64,000 nucleotides of DNA from Halictus rubicundus (GCF_050948215.1 NW_027488594.1:1146752-1210751), one strand, 5' to 3'; counted from the first letter of the stretch, positions 1 to 13,671 are shown. Numbers and translations: made by a program. The notes: generated from the letters alone by a model not told the origin.

Positions 1-3000
1 GGATAGGATAGAGGATTGGATAGGATAGAGGATAGGATAGGATAGGATAGAGATTAGGATAGGATAGCTGATATTATAGGATAGAGGATAGGATAGGGGA
101 TTGGATAGGATAGAGGATTGGATAGGATAGAGGATTGGATAGGATAGAGGATAGGATAGGATAGGATAGAGATTAGGGTAGGATAGCTGATATTATAGGA
201 TAGAGGATAGGATAGGATAGAGGATAGGATAGGGCAGAGAATAGGATAAGATAGAGGATAGGATAGAATAGAGGACAGGATAGGATAGAGGATAGGATAG
301 GATAGAAAATTAGATAGGATTGAGAATAGGATAGGATAGAGGATAGGATAGAGGATAGGATAGGATAGAAGATTGGATATTATAGAGGATAATATAGGAT
401 GGAGGAGAGGATAGGATAGAGGATAGGATAGTGGATTGGATAGGATAGAGGATAGGATAGAATAGAGCATAGGATAGGATAGAGGATTGGATAGGATTGA
501 GAATAGGATAGGATAGAGGATTGGATAGGATAGAGGATTGGATAGGATAGAGGATAGGATAGGACAGAGGATATTATAGGATGGAGGATAGGATAGGACA
601 GAGGGTAGGATGTAATAGAGGATAGGATAGGGGATTGGATAGGATAGAGGACATTGTAGGATAGAGGATAGGATAGGATAGCGGATAGGATCAGATAGAG
701 CATATAATAGGATAGAGGATAGGATAGGATAGAGGATAGGATATAGGATTGTATAGGATACAGGATAGGATACGATAGAGGATAGGATAGGATAGAGGAC
801 AGGATAGGATAGAGGATAGGATAGGATAGAAAATTGAATAGGATTGAGAATAGGATAGGATAGAGGATAGTATATGATAGGGGATAGGATAGGATAGAGG
901 ATATTATAGGATAGAGGATAGGATAGACGATAGGATAGAGGATAGAATAGAGGATAGGATTGAGGATACGATAGGATAGAGGATAGGATACGATAGAGGA
1001 TAGGATAGGATAGAGGATAGGATAGGATAGAGGATAGGATAGGACAGAGGATACGTTAGGATAGAGGGTAATATAGGATGGAGGATAGGATAGGATAGAG
1101 GATAGGATAGGACAGAGGATACGATAGGATAGAGGATAGGATAGGATAGGGGATAGGATAGGGGATTGGATAGGATATAGGATAGGATAGAATGGAGCAT
1201 AGGATAGGATAGAGGATTGGATAGGATTGAGAATAGGATAGGATAGAGTATTGGATAGGATAGAGGATTGGATAGGATAGAGGATTGGATAGGATAGAGG
1301 ATTGGATAGGACAGAGGATATTATAGGATGGAGGATAGGATAGGACAGAGGGTAGGATAGGATAGGGGATAGGATAGGATTGAGGACAGGATAGGATAGA
1401 GGATAGTATAGAGGATAGGATAGGATAGAGGATTGGATAGGATAGAGGATTGGATAGGATAGAGGATTGGATAGGATAGAGGATAGGATAGGATAGGATA
1501 GAGATTAGGATTGGATAGCTGATATTATAGGATAGAGGATAGGATAGGGGATTGGATAGGATAGAGGATTGGATAGGATAGAGGATAGGATAGGACAGAG
1601 GATACGATAGAATAGAGGATAGGATAGGATAGGGGATAGGATAGGATTGATGATAGGATAGGATAGAGGATAGGATAGAGGATAGGATAGAGGATAGAAT
1701 AGAGGATAGGATAGAGGATAGGATAGGATAGACGATAGGATAGGATAGAGGATAGGATAGAGGATAGGTTTGAGGATAGGATAGAGGATAGGATAGAGGA
1801 TAGGATAGGATAGAGGATAAGATAGGATAGAGGATAGGATAGGATAGAGGATAGGATTGTATCGGGGATAGGATGGGATTGAGGATAGGATAGGATAGAG
1901 GATAGTATAGAGGATAGGATAGGATAGAGGATTGGATAGGATAGAGGATAGGATAGGATAGCGGATAGGATCGGATAGAACATATAATAGGATAGAGGAT
2001 AGGATAGGATAGAGGATAGGATATAGGATTGGATAGGATAGAGGATAGGATACGATAGAGGATAGGATAGGATAGAGGATAATATAGGATGGAGGATAGG
2101 ATAGGATAGAGGATAGGATAGGACAGAGGATACGATAGGATAGAGGATAGGATAGGATATGGGATAGGATAGGGGATTGGATAGGATAGAGGATAGGATA
2201 GAATAGAGCATAGGTCAGGATAGAGGATTGGATAGGATTGAGAATAGGATAGGATAGAGTATTGGATAGGATAGAGGATTGGATAGGATAGAGGATTGGA
2301 TAGGATAGAGGATTGGATAGGACAGAGGATATTATAGGATGGAGGATAGGATAGGACAGAGGGTAGGATAGGATAGGGGATAGGATAGGATTGAGGATAG
2401 GATAGGATAGAGGATAGTATAGAGGATAGGATAGGATAGAGGATTGGATAGGATAGAGGATTGGATAGGGTAGAGGATTGGATAGGATAGAGGATAGGAT
2501 AGGATAGAGATTAGGATAGGATAGCTGATATTATAGGATAGAGGATAGGATAGGGGATTGGATAGGATAGAGAATTGGATAGGATAGAGGATTGGATAGG
2601 ATAGAGGATAGGATAGGATAGGATAGAGATTAGGATAGGATAGCTGATATTATAGGATAGAGGATAGGATAGGGGATTGGATAGGATAGAGGATTGGATA
2701 GGATAGAGGATTGGATAGGATAGAGGATAGGATAGGATAGGATAGAGATTAGGGTAGGATAGCTGATATTATAGGATAGAGGATAGGATAGGATAGAGGA
2801 TAGGATAGGGCAGAGAATAGGATAAGATAGAGGATAGGATAGAATAGAGGACAGGATAGGATAGAGGATAGGATAGGATAGAAAATTAGATAGGATTGAG
2901 AATAGGATAGGATAGAGGATAGGATAGAGGATAGGATAGGATAGAAGATTGGATATTATAGAGGATAATATAGGATGGAGGAGAGGATAGGATAGAGGAT

Positions 3001-4083
3001 AGGATAGTGGATTGGATAGGATAGAGGATAGGATAGAATAGAGCATAGGATAGGATAGAGGATTGGATAGGATTGAGAATAGGATAGGATAGAGGATTGG
3101 ATAGGATAGAGGATTGGATAGGATAGAGGATAGGATAGGACAGAGGATATTATAGGATGGAGGATAGGATAGGACAGAGGGTAGGATGTAATAGAGGATA
3201 GGATAGGGGATTGGATAGGATAGAGGACATTGTAGGATAGAGGATAGGATAGGATAGCGGATAGGATCAGATAGAGCATATAATAGGATAGAGGATAGGA
3301 TAGGATAGAGGATAGGATATAGGATTGTATAGGATACAGGATAGGATACGATAGAGGATAGGATAGGATAGAGGACAGGATAGGATAGAGGATAGGATAG
3401 GATAGAAAATTGAATAGGATTGAGAATAGGATAGGATAGAGGATAGTATATGATAGGGGATAGGATAGGATAGAGGATATTATAGGATAGAGGATAGGAT
3501 AGACGATAGGATAGAGGATAGAATAGAGGATAGGATTGAGGATACGATAGGATAGAGGATAGGATACGATAGAGGATAGGATAGGATAGAGGATAGGATA
3601 GGATAGAGGATAGGATAGGACAGAGGATACGTTAGGATAGAGGGTAATATAGGATGGAGGATAGGATAGGATAGAGGATAGGATAGGACAGAGGATACGA
3701 TAGGATAGAGGATAGGATAGGATAGGGGATAGGATAGGGGATTGGATAGGATATAGGATAGGATAGAATGGAGCATAGGATAGGATAGAGGATTGGATAG
3801 GATTGAGAATAGGATAGGATAGAGTATTGGATAGGATAGAGGATTGGATAGGATAGAGGATTGGATAGGATAGAGGATTGGATAGGACAGAGGATATTAT
3901 AGGATGGAGGATAGGATAGGACAGAGGGTAGGATAGGATAGGGGATAGGATAGGATTGAGGACAGGATAGGATAGAGGATAGTATAGAGGATAGGATAGG
4001 ATAGAGGATTGGATAGGATAGAGGATTGGATAGGATAGAGGATTGGATAGGATAGAGGATAGGATAGGATAGGATAGAGATTA
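1..4083. repeat. Divergent satellite block with a 2,576-bp tandem duplication
   Basis: The block is made of 17-bp monomers in which the GATTGGATAGG, GGACAGAGG, GATACGAT and GATTAGG variants are common. The sequence starting at 1 reappears at 2,577. Matching landmarks include AGCTGATATT at 66/2,642 and 185/2,761, and the GAGGACAGG word at 1,382/3,958, all offset by 2,576 bp. The correspondence holds to about 1,500/4,076 and then breaks, because the second copy carries one extra 119-bp phrase (AGCTGATATT at 4,093 and 4,212, against a single site at 1,517). No gene is visible. Minus-strand frames here are satellite translation only. Confidence 0.9.
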
Positions 4084-4189
4084 GGATAGGATAGCTGATA
4101 TTATAGGATAGAGGATAGGATAGGGGATTGGATAGGATAGAGAATTGGATAGGAAAGAGGATTGGATAGGATAGAGGATAGGATAGGAT

Positions 4190-7100
4190 AGGATAGAGAT
4201 TAGGATTGGATAGCTGATATTATAGGATAGAGGATAGGATAGGGGATTGGATAGGATAGAGGATTGGATAGGATAGAGGATAGGATAGGACAGAGGATAC
4301 GATAGAATAGAGGATAGGATAGGATAGGGGATAGGATAGGATTGATGATAGGATAGGATAGAGGATAGGATAGAGGATAGGATAGAGGATAGAATAGAGG
4401 ATAGGATAGAGGATAGGATAGAGGATAGGATAGAGGATAGGATAGAGGATAGGATAGAGGATAGGATAGAGGATAGGATAGGATAGAAGATTGGATATTA
4501 TAGAGGATAATATAGGATGGAGGAGAGGATAGGATAGAGGATAGGATAGTGCATTGGATAGGATAGAGGATAGGATAGAATAGAGCATAGGATAGGATAG
4601 AGGATTGGATAGGATTGAGAATAGGATAGGATAGAGGATTGGATAGGATAGAGGATTGGATAGGATAGAGGATAGGATAGGACAGAGGATATTATAGGAT
4701 GGAGGATAGGATAGGACAGAGGGTAGGATGTAATAGAGGATAGGATAGGGGATTGGATAGGATAGAGGACATTGTAGGATAGAGGATAGGATAGGATAGC
4801 GGATAGGATCAGATAGAGCATATAATAGGATAGAGGATAGGATAGGATAGAGGATAGGATATAGGATTGTATAGGATACAGGATAGGATACGATAGAGGA
4901 TAGGATAGGATAGAGGACAGGATAGGATAGAGGATAGGATAGGATAGAAAATTGAATAGGATTGAGAATAGGATAGGATAGAGGATAGTATATGATAGAG
5001 GATAGGATAGGATAGAGGATATTATAGGATAGAGGATAGGATAGGATAGGATACAGGATAGGATAGGATAGAGGGTATTATATGATAGAGGATAGGATAG
5101 GTTAGAGGATATTATAGGATAGAGTATACGATAGGATAGAGGATACGATATTATAGAGGAATGGATAGAATAGAGGATAGGATAGGACAGAGGATACGAT
5201 AAGATAGAGGATAATATAGGATGGAGGATAGGGTAGGATACAGGATAGGATAGGATAGAGGGCAGGATAGGATAGAGAATGGGATAGGATTGAGGATACG
5301 ATAGGATAGAGGATAGGATACGATAGAGGATAGGATAGGATAGAGGATAGGATAGGATAGAGGATAGGATAGGACAGAGGATACGTTAGGATAGAGGATA
5401 ATATAGGTTGGAGGATAGGATAGGATACAGGATAGGATAGGATAGAGGGCAGGATAGGATAGAGAATGGGATAGGATTGAGGATACGATAGGATAGAGGA
5501 TAGGATACCATAGAGGATAGGATAGGATAGAGGATAGGATAGGATAGAGGATAGGATAGGACAGAGGATACGTTAGGATAGAGGATAGTATAGGATGGAG
5601 GATAGGATAGGATAGAGGATAGGATAGGACAGAGGATACGATAGGATAGAGGATAGGATAGGATAGGGGATAGGATAGGGGATTGGATAGGATAGAGGAT
5701 AGGATAGGACAGAGGATACGATAGGATAGAGGATAGGATAGGATAGGGGATAGGATAGGGGATTGGATAGGATAGAGGATAGGATAGAATAGAGCATAGG
5801 ATAGGATAGAGGATTGGATAGGATTGAGAATAGGATAGGATAGAGTATTGGATAGGATAGAGGATTGGATAGGATAGAGGATTGGATAGGATAGAGGATT
5901 GGATAGGACAGAGGATATTATAGGATGGAGGATAGGATAGGACAGAGGGTAGGATAGGATAGGGGATAGGATAGGATTGAGGATAGGATAGGATAGAGGA
6001 TAGTATAGAGGATAGGATAGGATAGAGGATTGGATAGGATAGAGGATTGGATAGGATAGAGGATTGGATAGGATAGAGGATTGGATAGGACAGAGGATAT
6101 AATAGGATGGAGGATAGGATAGGACAGAGGGTAGGATAGGATAGGGTATAGGATAGGATTGAGGATAGGATAGGATAGAGGATAGTATAGAGGATAGGAT
6201 AGGATAGAGGATTGGATAGGATAGGATAGAGATTAGGGTAGGATAGCTGATATTATAGGATAGAGGATAGGATAGGATAGAGGATAGGATAGGGCAGAGA
6301 ATAGGATAAGATAGAGGATAGGATAGAATAGAGGACAGGATAGGATAGAGGATAGGATAGGATAGAAAATTGGATAGGATTGAGAATAGGATAGGATAGA
6401 GGATAGGATAGGACAGAGGATACGATAGAATAGAGGATAGGATAGGATAGGGGATAGGATAGGATTGATGATAGGATAGGATAGAGGATAGGATAGAGGA
6501 TAGGATAGAGGATAGAATAGAGGATAGGATAGAGGATAGGATAGAGGATAGGATAGAGGATAGGATAGAGGATAGGATAGAGGATAGGATAGAGGATAGG
6601 ATAGGATAGAAGATTGGATATTATAGAGGATAATATAGGATGGAGGAGAGGATAGGATAGAGGATAGGATAGTGCATTGGATAGGATAGAGGATAGGATA
6701 GAATAGAGCATAGGATAGGATAGAGGATTGGATAGGATTGAGAATAGGATAGGATAGAGGATTGGATAGGATAGAGGATTGGATAGGATAGAGGATAGGA
6801 TAGGACAGAGGATATTATAGGATGGAGGATAGGATAGGACAGAGGGTAGGATGTAATAGAGGATAGGATAGGGGATTGGATAGGATAGAGGACATTGTAG
6901 GATAGAGGATAGGATAGGATAGCGGATAGGATCAGATAGAGCATATAATAGGATAGAGGATAGGATAGGATAGAGGATAGGATATAGGATTGTATAGGAT
7001 ACAGGATAGGATACGATAGAGGATAGGATAGGATAGAGGACAGGATAGGATAGAGGATAGGATAGGATAGAAAATTGAATAGGATTGAGAATAGGATAGG

Positions 7101-8160
7101 ATAGAGGATAGTATATGATAGAGGATAGGATAGGATAGAGGATATTATAGGATAGAGGATAGGATAGGATAGGATACAGGATAGGATAGGATAGAGGGTA
7201 TTATATGATAGAGGATAGGATAGGTTAGAGGATATTATAGGATAGAGTATACGATAGGATAGAGGATACGATATTATAGAGGAATGGATAGGATAGAGGA
7301 TAGGATAGGACAGAGGATACGATAAGATAGAGGATAATATAGGATGGAGGATAGGGTAGGATACAGGATAGGATAGGATAGAGGGCAGGATAGGATAGAG
7401 AATGGGATAGGATTGAGGATACGATAGGATAGAGGATAGGATACGATAGAGGATAGGATAGGATAGAGGATAGGATAGGATAGAGGATAGGATAGGACAG
7501 AGGATACGTTAGGATAGAGGATAATATAGGTTGGAGGATAGGATAGGATAGAGGATAGGATAGGACAGAGGATACGATAGGATAGAGGATAGGATAGGAT
7601 AGGGGATAGGATAGGGGATTGGATAGGATAGAGGATAGGATAGGACAGAGGATACGATAGGATAGAGGATAGGATAGGATAGGGGATAGGATAGGGGATT
7701 GGATAGGATAGAGGATAGGATAGAATAGAGCATAGGATAGGATAGAGGATTGGATAGGATTGAGAATAGGATAGGATAGAGTATTGGATAGGATAGAGGA
7801 TTGGATAGGATAGAGGATTGGATAGGATAGAGGATTGGATAGGACAGAGGATATTATAGGATGGAGGATAGGATAGGACAGAGGGTAGGATAGGATAGGG
7901 GATAGGATAGGATTGAGGATAGGATAGGATAGAGGATAGTATAGAGGATAGGATAGGATAGAGGATTGGATAGGATAGAGGATTGGATAGGATAGAGGAT
8001 TGGATAGGATAGAGGATTGGATAGGACAGAGGATATAATAGGATGGAGGATAGGATAGGACAGAGGGTAGGATAGGATAGGGTATAGGATAGGATTGAGG
8101 ATAGGATAGGATAGAGGATAGTATAGAGGATAGGATAGGATAGAGGATTGGATAGGATAG
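4190..8160. repeat. Satellite block with a 1.9-2.1 kb tandem duplication
   Basis: The word GAAGATTGG, followed by the run leading into GGATGGAGGAGAGG, lies at 4,486 and again at 6,609, an offset of 2,123 bp. Further right the offset falls to 1,936 bp (ATACGTTAGG at 5,568 and 7,504). The first copy has an internal doubling of the ATACGTTAGG segment (5,391 and 5,568) that is single in the second copy. The total loss, 187 bp, equals eleven 17-bp monomers. No coding or RNA gene is seen. Confidence 0.85.
4360..4478. repeat. 12-bp short-unit tract (one GGATA block lost per monomer)
   Basis: The period here is 12 bp (GATAGGATAGAG) rather than 17, for about ten units. One unit carries the change GATAGAATAGAG. 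Paralogous tracts with the same variant lie at about 6,483-6,603, 12,875-12,995 and 15,340-15,460. Since 12 is divisible by 3, each minus-strand frame gives a simple 4-residue repeat (YPIL or SSIL). Confidence 0.85.
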
Positions 8161-10999
8161 AGGATTGGATAGGATAGAGGATAGGATAGGATAGGATAGA
8201 GATTAGGATAGGATAGCTGATATTATAGGATAGGGGATAGGATAGGGGATTGGATAGGATAGAGGATTGGATAGAATAGAGGATTGGATAGGACAGAGGA
8301 TAGGATAGGATAGGATAGAGATTAGGATAGGATAGCTGATATTATACGATAGAGGATAGGATAGGGGATTGGATAGGATAGAGGATTGGATAGGATAGAG
8401 GATTGGATAGGATAGAGGATAGGATAGGATAGGATAGAGATTAGGATAGGATAGCTGATATTATAGGATAGAGAATTGGATAGGATAGAGGATTGGATAG
8501 GATAGAGGATAGGATAGGATAGGATAGAGATTAGGATAGGATAGCTGATATTATAGGATAGAGGATAGGATAGGGGATTGGATAGGATAGAGGATTGGAT
8601 AGGATAGAGGATAGGATAGGATAGGATAGAGTTTAGGGTAGGATAGCTGATATTATAGGATAGAGGATAGGATAGGGTAGAGGATAGGATAGGGGATTGC
8701 ATAGGATAGAGGACATTGTAGGATAGAGGATAGGATCGGATAGCGCATAGGATCGGATAGAGCATATAATATGATAGATTATAGGATAGGATAGAGGATA
8801 GGATATAGGATTGGATAGAATAGAGGTTAGGATACGATAGAGGATAGGATAGGATAGGATAGGATAGAGATTAGGATAGGATAGCTGATATTATAGGATA
8901 GAGGATAGGATAGGATAGAGGATAGGATAGGGGATTGGATAGGATAGAGGATAGGATAGAATAGAGCATAGGATAGGATAGAGGATTGGATAGGATTGAG
9001 TATAGGATAAGATAGAGGATTGGATAGGATAGACGATTGGATAGGATAGAGGACTGGATAGGACAGAGGATATTATAGGATGGAGGATAGGATAGGACAG
9101 AGGGTAGGATAGGATAAGGGATAGGATAGGATTGAATATAGGATAGGATAGGGGATAGTATAGAGGATGGGATAGGATAGAGGATTGGATAGGATAGAGG
9201 ATTGGATAGGATAGAGGATAGGATAGGACAGGATAGAGATTAGGATAGGATAGCTGATATTATAGGATAGAGGATAGGATAGGGGATTGGATAGGATAGA
9301 GGATTGGATAGGATAGAGGATTGGATAGGATAGAGGATAGGATAGGATAGGATAGAGATTAGGATAGGATAGCTGATATTATACTATAGAGGATAGGATA
9401 GGGGATTGGATAGGATAGAGGATTGGATAGGATAGAGGATTGGATAGGATAGAGGATAGGATAGGATAGAGGATAGAGATTAGGATAGGATAGCTGATAT
9501 TATAGGATAGAGGATAGGATAGGCGATTGGATAGGATAGAGGATTGGATAGGATAGAGGATTGGATAGGATAGAGGATAGGATAGGATAGGATAGAGATT
9601 AGGATAGGATAGCTGATATTATAGGATAGAGGATAGGATAGGATAGGTTGGATAGAGTATAGGATAGAGGATATTATAGGATAGACGATAGGATAGGATA
9701 GATGATGGGATAGGATAGAGGATAGGATAGGATAGAGGATATTATAGGATAGAGTATAGGATAGGATAGAGGATATTATAGGATATAGGATTGTATAGGA
9801 TACAGGATAGGATACGATAGAGGATAGGATAGGATAGAGGACAGGATAGGATAGAGGATAGGATAGGATAGAAAATTGAATAGGATTGAGAATAGGATAG
9901 GATAGAGGATAGTATATGATAGAGGATAGGATAGGATAGAGGATATTATAGGATAGAGGATAGGATAGGATAGGATACAGGATAGGATAGGATAGAGGGT
10001 ATTATATGATAGAGGATAGGATAGGTTAGAGGATATTATAGGATAGAGTATACGATAGGATAGAGGATACGATATTATAGAGGAATGGATAGGATAGAGG
10101 ATAGGATAGGACAGAGGATACGATAAGATAGAGGATAATATAGGATGGAGGATAGGATAGGATACAGGATAGGATAGGATAGAGGGCAGGATAGGATAGA
10201 GAATGGGATAGGATTGAGGATACGATAGGATAGAGGATAGGATACGATAGAGGATAGGATAGGATAGAGGATAGGATAGGATAGAGGATAGGATAGGACA
10301 GAGGATACGTTAGGATAGAGGATAATATAGGTTGGAGGATAGGATAGGATACAGGATAGGATAGGATAGAGGGCAGGATAGGATAGAGAATGGGATAGGA
10401 TTGAGGATACGATAGGATAGAGGATAGGATACCATAGAGGATAGGATAGGATAGAGGATAGGATAGGATAGAGGATAGGATAGGACAGAGGATACGATAG
10501 GATAGAGGATAGGATAGGATAGGGGATAGGATAGGGGATTGGATAGGATAGAGGATAGGATAGAATAGAGCATAGGATAGGATAGAGGATTGGATAGGAT
10601 TGAGAATAGGATAGGATAGAGTATTGGATAGGATAGAGGATTGGATAGGATAGAGGATTGGATAGGATAGAGGATTGGATAGGACAGAGGATATTATAGG
10701 ATGGAGGATATGATAGGACAGAGGGTAGGATAGGATAGGGGATAGGATAGGATTGAGGATAGGATAGGATAGAGGATAGTATAGAGGATAGGATAGGATA
10801 GAGGATTGGATAGGATAGAGGATTGGATAGGATAGAGGATTGGATAGGATAGAGGATTGGATAGGACAGAGGATATAATAGGATGGAGGATAGGATAGGA
10901 CAGAGGGTAGGATAGGATAGGGTATAGGATAGGGTTGAGGATAGGATAGGATAGAGGATAGTATAGAGGATAGGATAGGATAGAGGATTGGATAGGATA
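8160..10999. repeat. 2,840-bp higher-order unit, copy 1
   Basis: The marker AGCTGATATT occurs at 8,215, 8,334, 8,453, 8,543, 8,645, 8,883, 9,252, 9,371, 9,492 and 9,611. The spacings are 119, 119, 90, 102, 238, 369, 119, 121 and 119 bp. Several are whole multiples of the 17-bp monomer (102 = 6, 119 = 7, 238 = 14). The marker normally follows GAGATTAGGATAGGAT, and the two together define a 119-bp phrase of seven monomers. No gene is present. Confidence 0.85.
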
Positions 11000-12500
11000 G
11001 AGGATTGGATAGGATAGAGGATAGGATAGGATAGGATAGAGATTAGGATAGGATAGCTGATATTATAGGATAGGGGATAGGATAGGGGATTGGATAGGAT
11101 AGAGGATTGGATAGAATAGAGGATTGGATAGGACAGAGGATAGGATAGGATAGGATAGAGATTAGGATAGGATAGCTGATATTATACGATAGAGGATAGG
11201 ATAGGGGATTGGATAGGATAGAGGATTGGATAGGATAGAGGATTGGATAGGATAGAGGATAGGATAGGATAGGATAGAGATTAGGATAGGATAGCTGATA
11301 TTATAGGATAGAGAATTGGATAGGATAGAGGATTGGATAGGATAGAGGATAGGATAGGATAGGATAGAGATTAGGATAGGATAGCTGATATTATAGGATA
11401 GAGGATAGGATAGGGGATTGGATAGGATAGAGGATTGGATAGGATAGAGGATAGGATAGGATAGGATAGAGTTTAGGGTAGGATAGCTGATATTATAGGA
11501 TAGAGGATAGGATAGGGTAGAGGATAGGATAGGGGATTGCATAGGATAGAGGACATTGTAGGATAGTGGATAGGATAGGATAGCGCATAGGATCGGATAG
11601 AGCATATAATATGATAGATTATAGGATAGGATAGAGGATAGGATATAGGATTGGATAGAATAGAGGTTAGGATACGATAGAGGATAGGATAGGATAGGAT
11701 AGGATAGAGATTAGGATAGGATAGCTGATATTATAGGATAGAGGATAGGATAGGATAGAGGATAGGATAGGGGATTGGATAGGATAGAGGATAGGATAGA
11801 ATAGAGCATAGGATAGGATAGAGGATTGGATAGGCTTGAGTATAGGATAAGATACAGGATTGGATAGGATAGACGATTGGATAGGATAGAGGACTGGATA
11901 GGACAGAGGATATTATAGGATGGAGGATAGGATAGGACAGAGGGTAGGATAGGATAAGGGATAGGATAGGATTGAGGATAGGATAGGATAGGGGATAGTA
12001 TAGAGGATGGGATAGGATAGAGGATTGGATAGGATAGAGGATTGGATAGGATAGAGGATAGGATAGGATAGGATAGAGATTAGGATAGGATAGCTGATAT
12101 TATAGGATAGAGGATAGGATAGGGGATTGGATAGGATAGAGGATTGGATAGGATAGAGGATTGGATAGGATAGAGGATAGGATAGGATAGGATAGAGATT
12201 AGGATAGGATAGCTGATATTATACTATAGAGGATAGGATAGGGGATTGGATAGGATAGAGGATTGGATAGGATAGAGGATTGGATAGGATAGAGGATAGG
12301 ATAGGATAGAGGATAGAGATTAGGATAGGATAGCTGATATTATAGGATAGAGGATAGGATAGGCGATTGGATAGGATAGAGGATTGGATAGGATAGAGGA
12401 TTGGATAGGATAGAGGATAGGATAGGATAGGATAGAGATTAGGATAGGATAGCTGATATTATAGGATAGAGGATAGGATAGGGGATTGGATAGGATAGGT
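11000..12500. repeat. 2,840-bp higher-order unit, copy 2 (partial)
   Basis: All ten AGCTGATATT sites of the preceding unit recur at +2,840 bp (11,055, 11,174, 11,293, 11,383, 11,485, 11,723, 12,092, 12,211, 12,332, 12,451) with no change in any spacing. The copies differ by scattered substitutions, for example GATAGAGGAT against GATAGTGGAT near 11,566. The unit ends where the sequence passes into GATTGGATAGGATAGGTTGG at about 12,483. Confidence 0.85.
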
Positions 12501-13000
12501 TGGATAGAGTATAGGATAGAGGATATTATAGGATAGACGATAGGATAGGATAGATGATGGGATAGGATAGAGGATAGGATAGGATAGAGGATATTATAGG
12601 ATAGAGTATAGGATAGGATAGAGGATATTATAGGATAGAGGATAGGATAGGATAGGGGATAGGATAGGATTGAGGATAGGATAGGATAGAGGATAGAATA
12701 GAGGATAGAATAGAGGATAGGATAGGATAGAGGATTGGATAGGATTGAGGATAGGATAGGATAGGATAGGATAGAGGATAGAATAGAGGATAGGATAGAG
12801 GATAGGATAGGATAGAGGATAGGATAGGACAGAAGATACGATAGAATAGAGGATAGGATAGGATAGGGGATAGGATAGGATTGGATAGAGGATAGGATAG
12901 AGGATAGGATAGAGGATAGGATAGAGGATAGAATAGAGGATAGGATAGAGGATAGGATAGAGGATAGGATAGAGGATAGGATAGAGGATAGGATAGGATA
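12500..13000. repeat. Satellite flank left of the LTR, ending in a 12-bp tract
   Basis: This is irregular monomer DNA that becomes a 12-bp-period tract at about 12,875-12,995, including the GATAGAATAGAG variant. Its layout (GATACGATAGAATAGAGG, then a GGGGATAGG segment, then the 12-bp tract) matches 4,285-4,480, 6,416-6,603 and 15,275-15,460. It runs directly into the target-site duplication of the LTR. Confidence 0.8.
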
Positions 13001-13004
13001 GAAG
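13001..13004 (+). repeat. Left target-site duplication (GAAG)
   Basis: GAAG immediately precedes the LTR and is repeated immediately after it at 13,749-13,752. In paralogous array copies without the insertion (4,486, 6,609, 15,466) GAAG occurs once, between GGATA and ATTGG. That is the expected pre-insertion site. A 5-bp reading (AGAAG) is possible if the LTR ends in TTC rather than TTCA. Confidence 0.85.
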
Positions 13005-13273
13005 TGTAGCGGCTAGCGGGGCGCCGGAAGAGAAATCTTCAGCGCACCAGCACCAAGAAAGATTTATGGTTTGCACAGCATAAGACGCTATTTGTGAGAA
13101 AACGTCTTTAACGTTTTTGGCCACTTAGCGGACAGATGTGTCCTTGTAGTTCCTAGCGACGAACTCAATAGCGCAAGTGGACGCCATAAATTTTGGGTAG
13201 TCTAAGGGTCTCCAGCCTAGAGTGTCCCAGCGACGCGTGCCTGGTTTCTATCACCCGGGAAAGCTGGGCCCGT

Positions 13274-13281
13274 TGACGTAA
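13274..13281 (+). promoter_or_regulatory. CRE/ATF-like site in the LTR U3
   Basis: TGACGTAA matches the ATF/CREB-type core. It lies about 210 bp upstream of the TATA box, within the presumed U3. A single 8-bp match is weak evidence for function. Confidence 0.3.
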
Positions 13282-13424
13282 GCCAGCAGTCACGTACCGC
13301 ACTTAGCACGGGGCCCGGAAGACACCCCGCTGCATCACCAAAATTAGATTTTTAACAGAACGACACGCTCACCCTTTTCACGCACGAGAGGCGTGGAACG
13401 TGGGCGTGTTATGCAAAATGCACG

Positions 13425-13461
13425 GATTGGTGGAAGTTCCCCGCAAGGACTTCCACCAATC
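13425..13461 (+). repeat. Perfect 13-bp inverted repeat in the LTR, upstream of TATA
   Basis: The left arm GATTGGTGGAAGT (13,425-13,437) and right arm ACTTCCACCAATC (13,449-13,461) are exact reverse complements around an 11-nt loop. Each arm carries a CCAAT-box sequence, in opposite orientations. The structure ends 22 bp before the TATA box, which suggests a paired upstream promoter element or a hairpin. Confidence 0.85.
13456..13460 (+). promoter_or_regulatory. CCAAT box of the LTR promoter
   Basis: CCAAT within ACCAATCAG, 23 bp upstream of the TATA box. It lies in the right arm of the inverted repeat, and the left arm holds the same motif on the other strand. Confidence 0.5.
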
Positions 13462-13483
13462 AGCCGACAAGCATTTTTGAAGA

Positions 13484-13489
13484 TATAAG
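13484..13489 (+). promoter_or_regulatory. TATA box of the LTR
   Basis: TATAAG in GAAGATATAAGGCAGAG. Its distance to the downstream AATAAA (188 bp) and its order (CCAAT, TATA, AATAAA) are those of an LTR. Transcription would be expected to start about 25-30 bp downstream, near 13,510-13,520, marking the U3/R border. Confidence 0.65.
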
Positions 13490-13671
13490 GCAGAGACTAC
13501 CGACGCGAAAAGAGAGTCACGAAGTCGAGACACAGCCGCGTATCCGCCGAGTGACTTAGAGCTAGTCCGGTCGTTGCTAAGTTGCAATAACAGTTCAACC
13601 GCGAGTCGAAGCGAATCGCCGGTTTTAGTCGAACCACCCCGGACGCTCTCGCGACATCACTCTTTATTGTA

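Noticed and set aside
12875..12995. Separate microsatellite family with a 12-bp unit
   Set aside because: The 12-mer is the 17-mer minus one GGATA block and grades into it at both ends, so it is the same family.
12594..13124. 176-codon minus-strand frame that starts inside the LTR and runs into the satellite
   Set aside because: About 42 non-repetitive residues come from antisense U3 and the rest is satellite translation. It is a chance fusion created by the insertion, with no promoter seen on that strand.
13378..13587. 69-codon minus-strand frame inside the LTR
   Set aside because: It is antisense to the CCAAT/TATA promoter region, short, and shows no recognisable domain.
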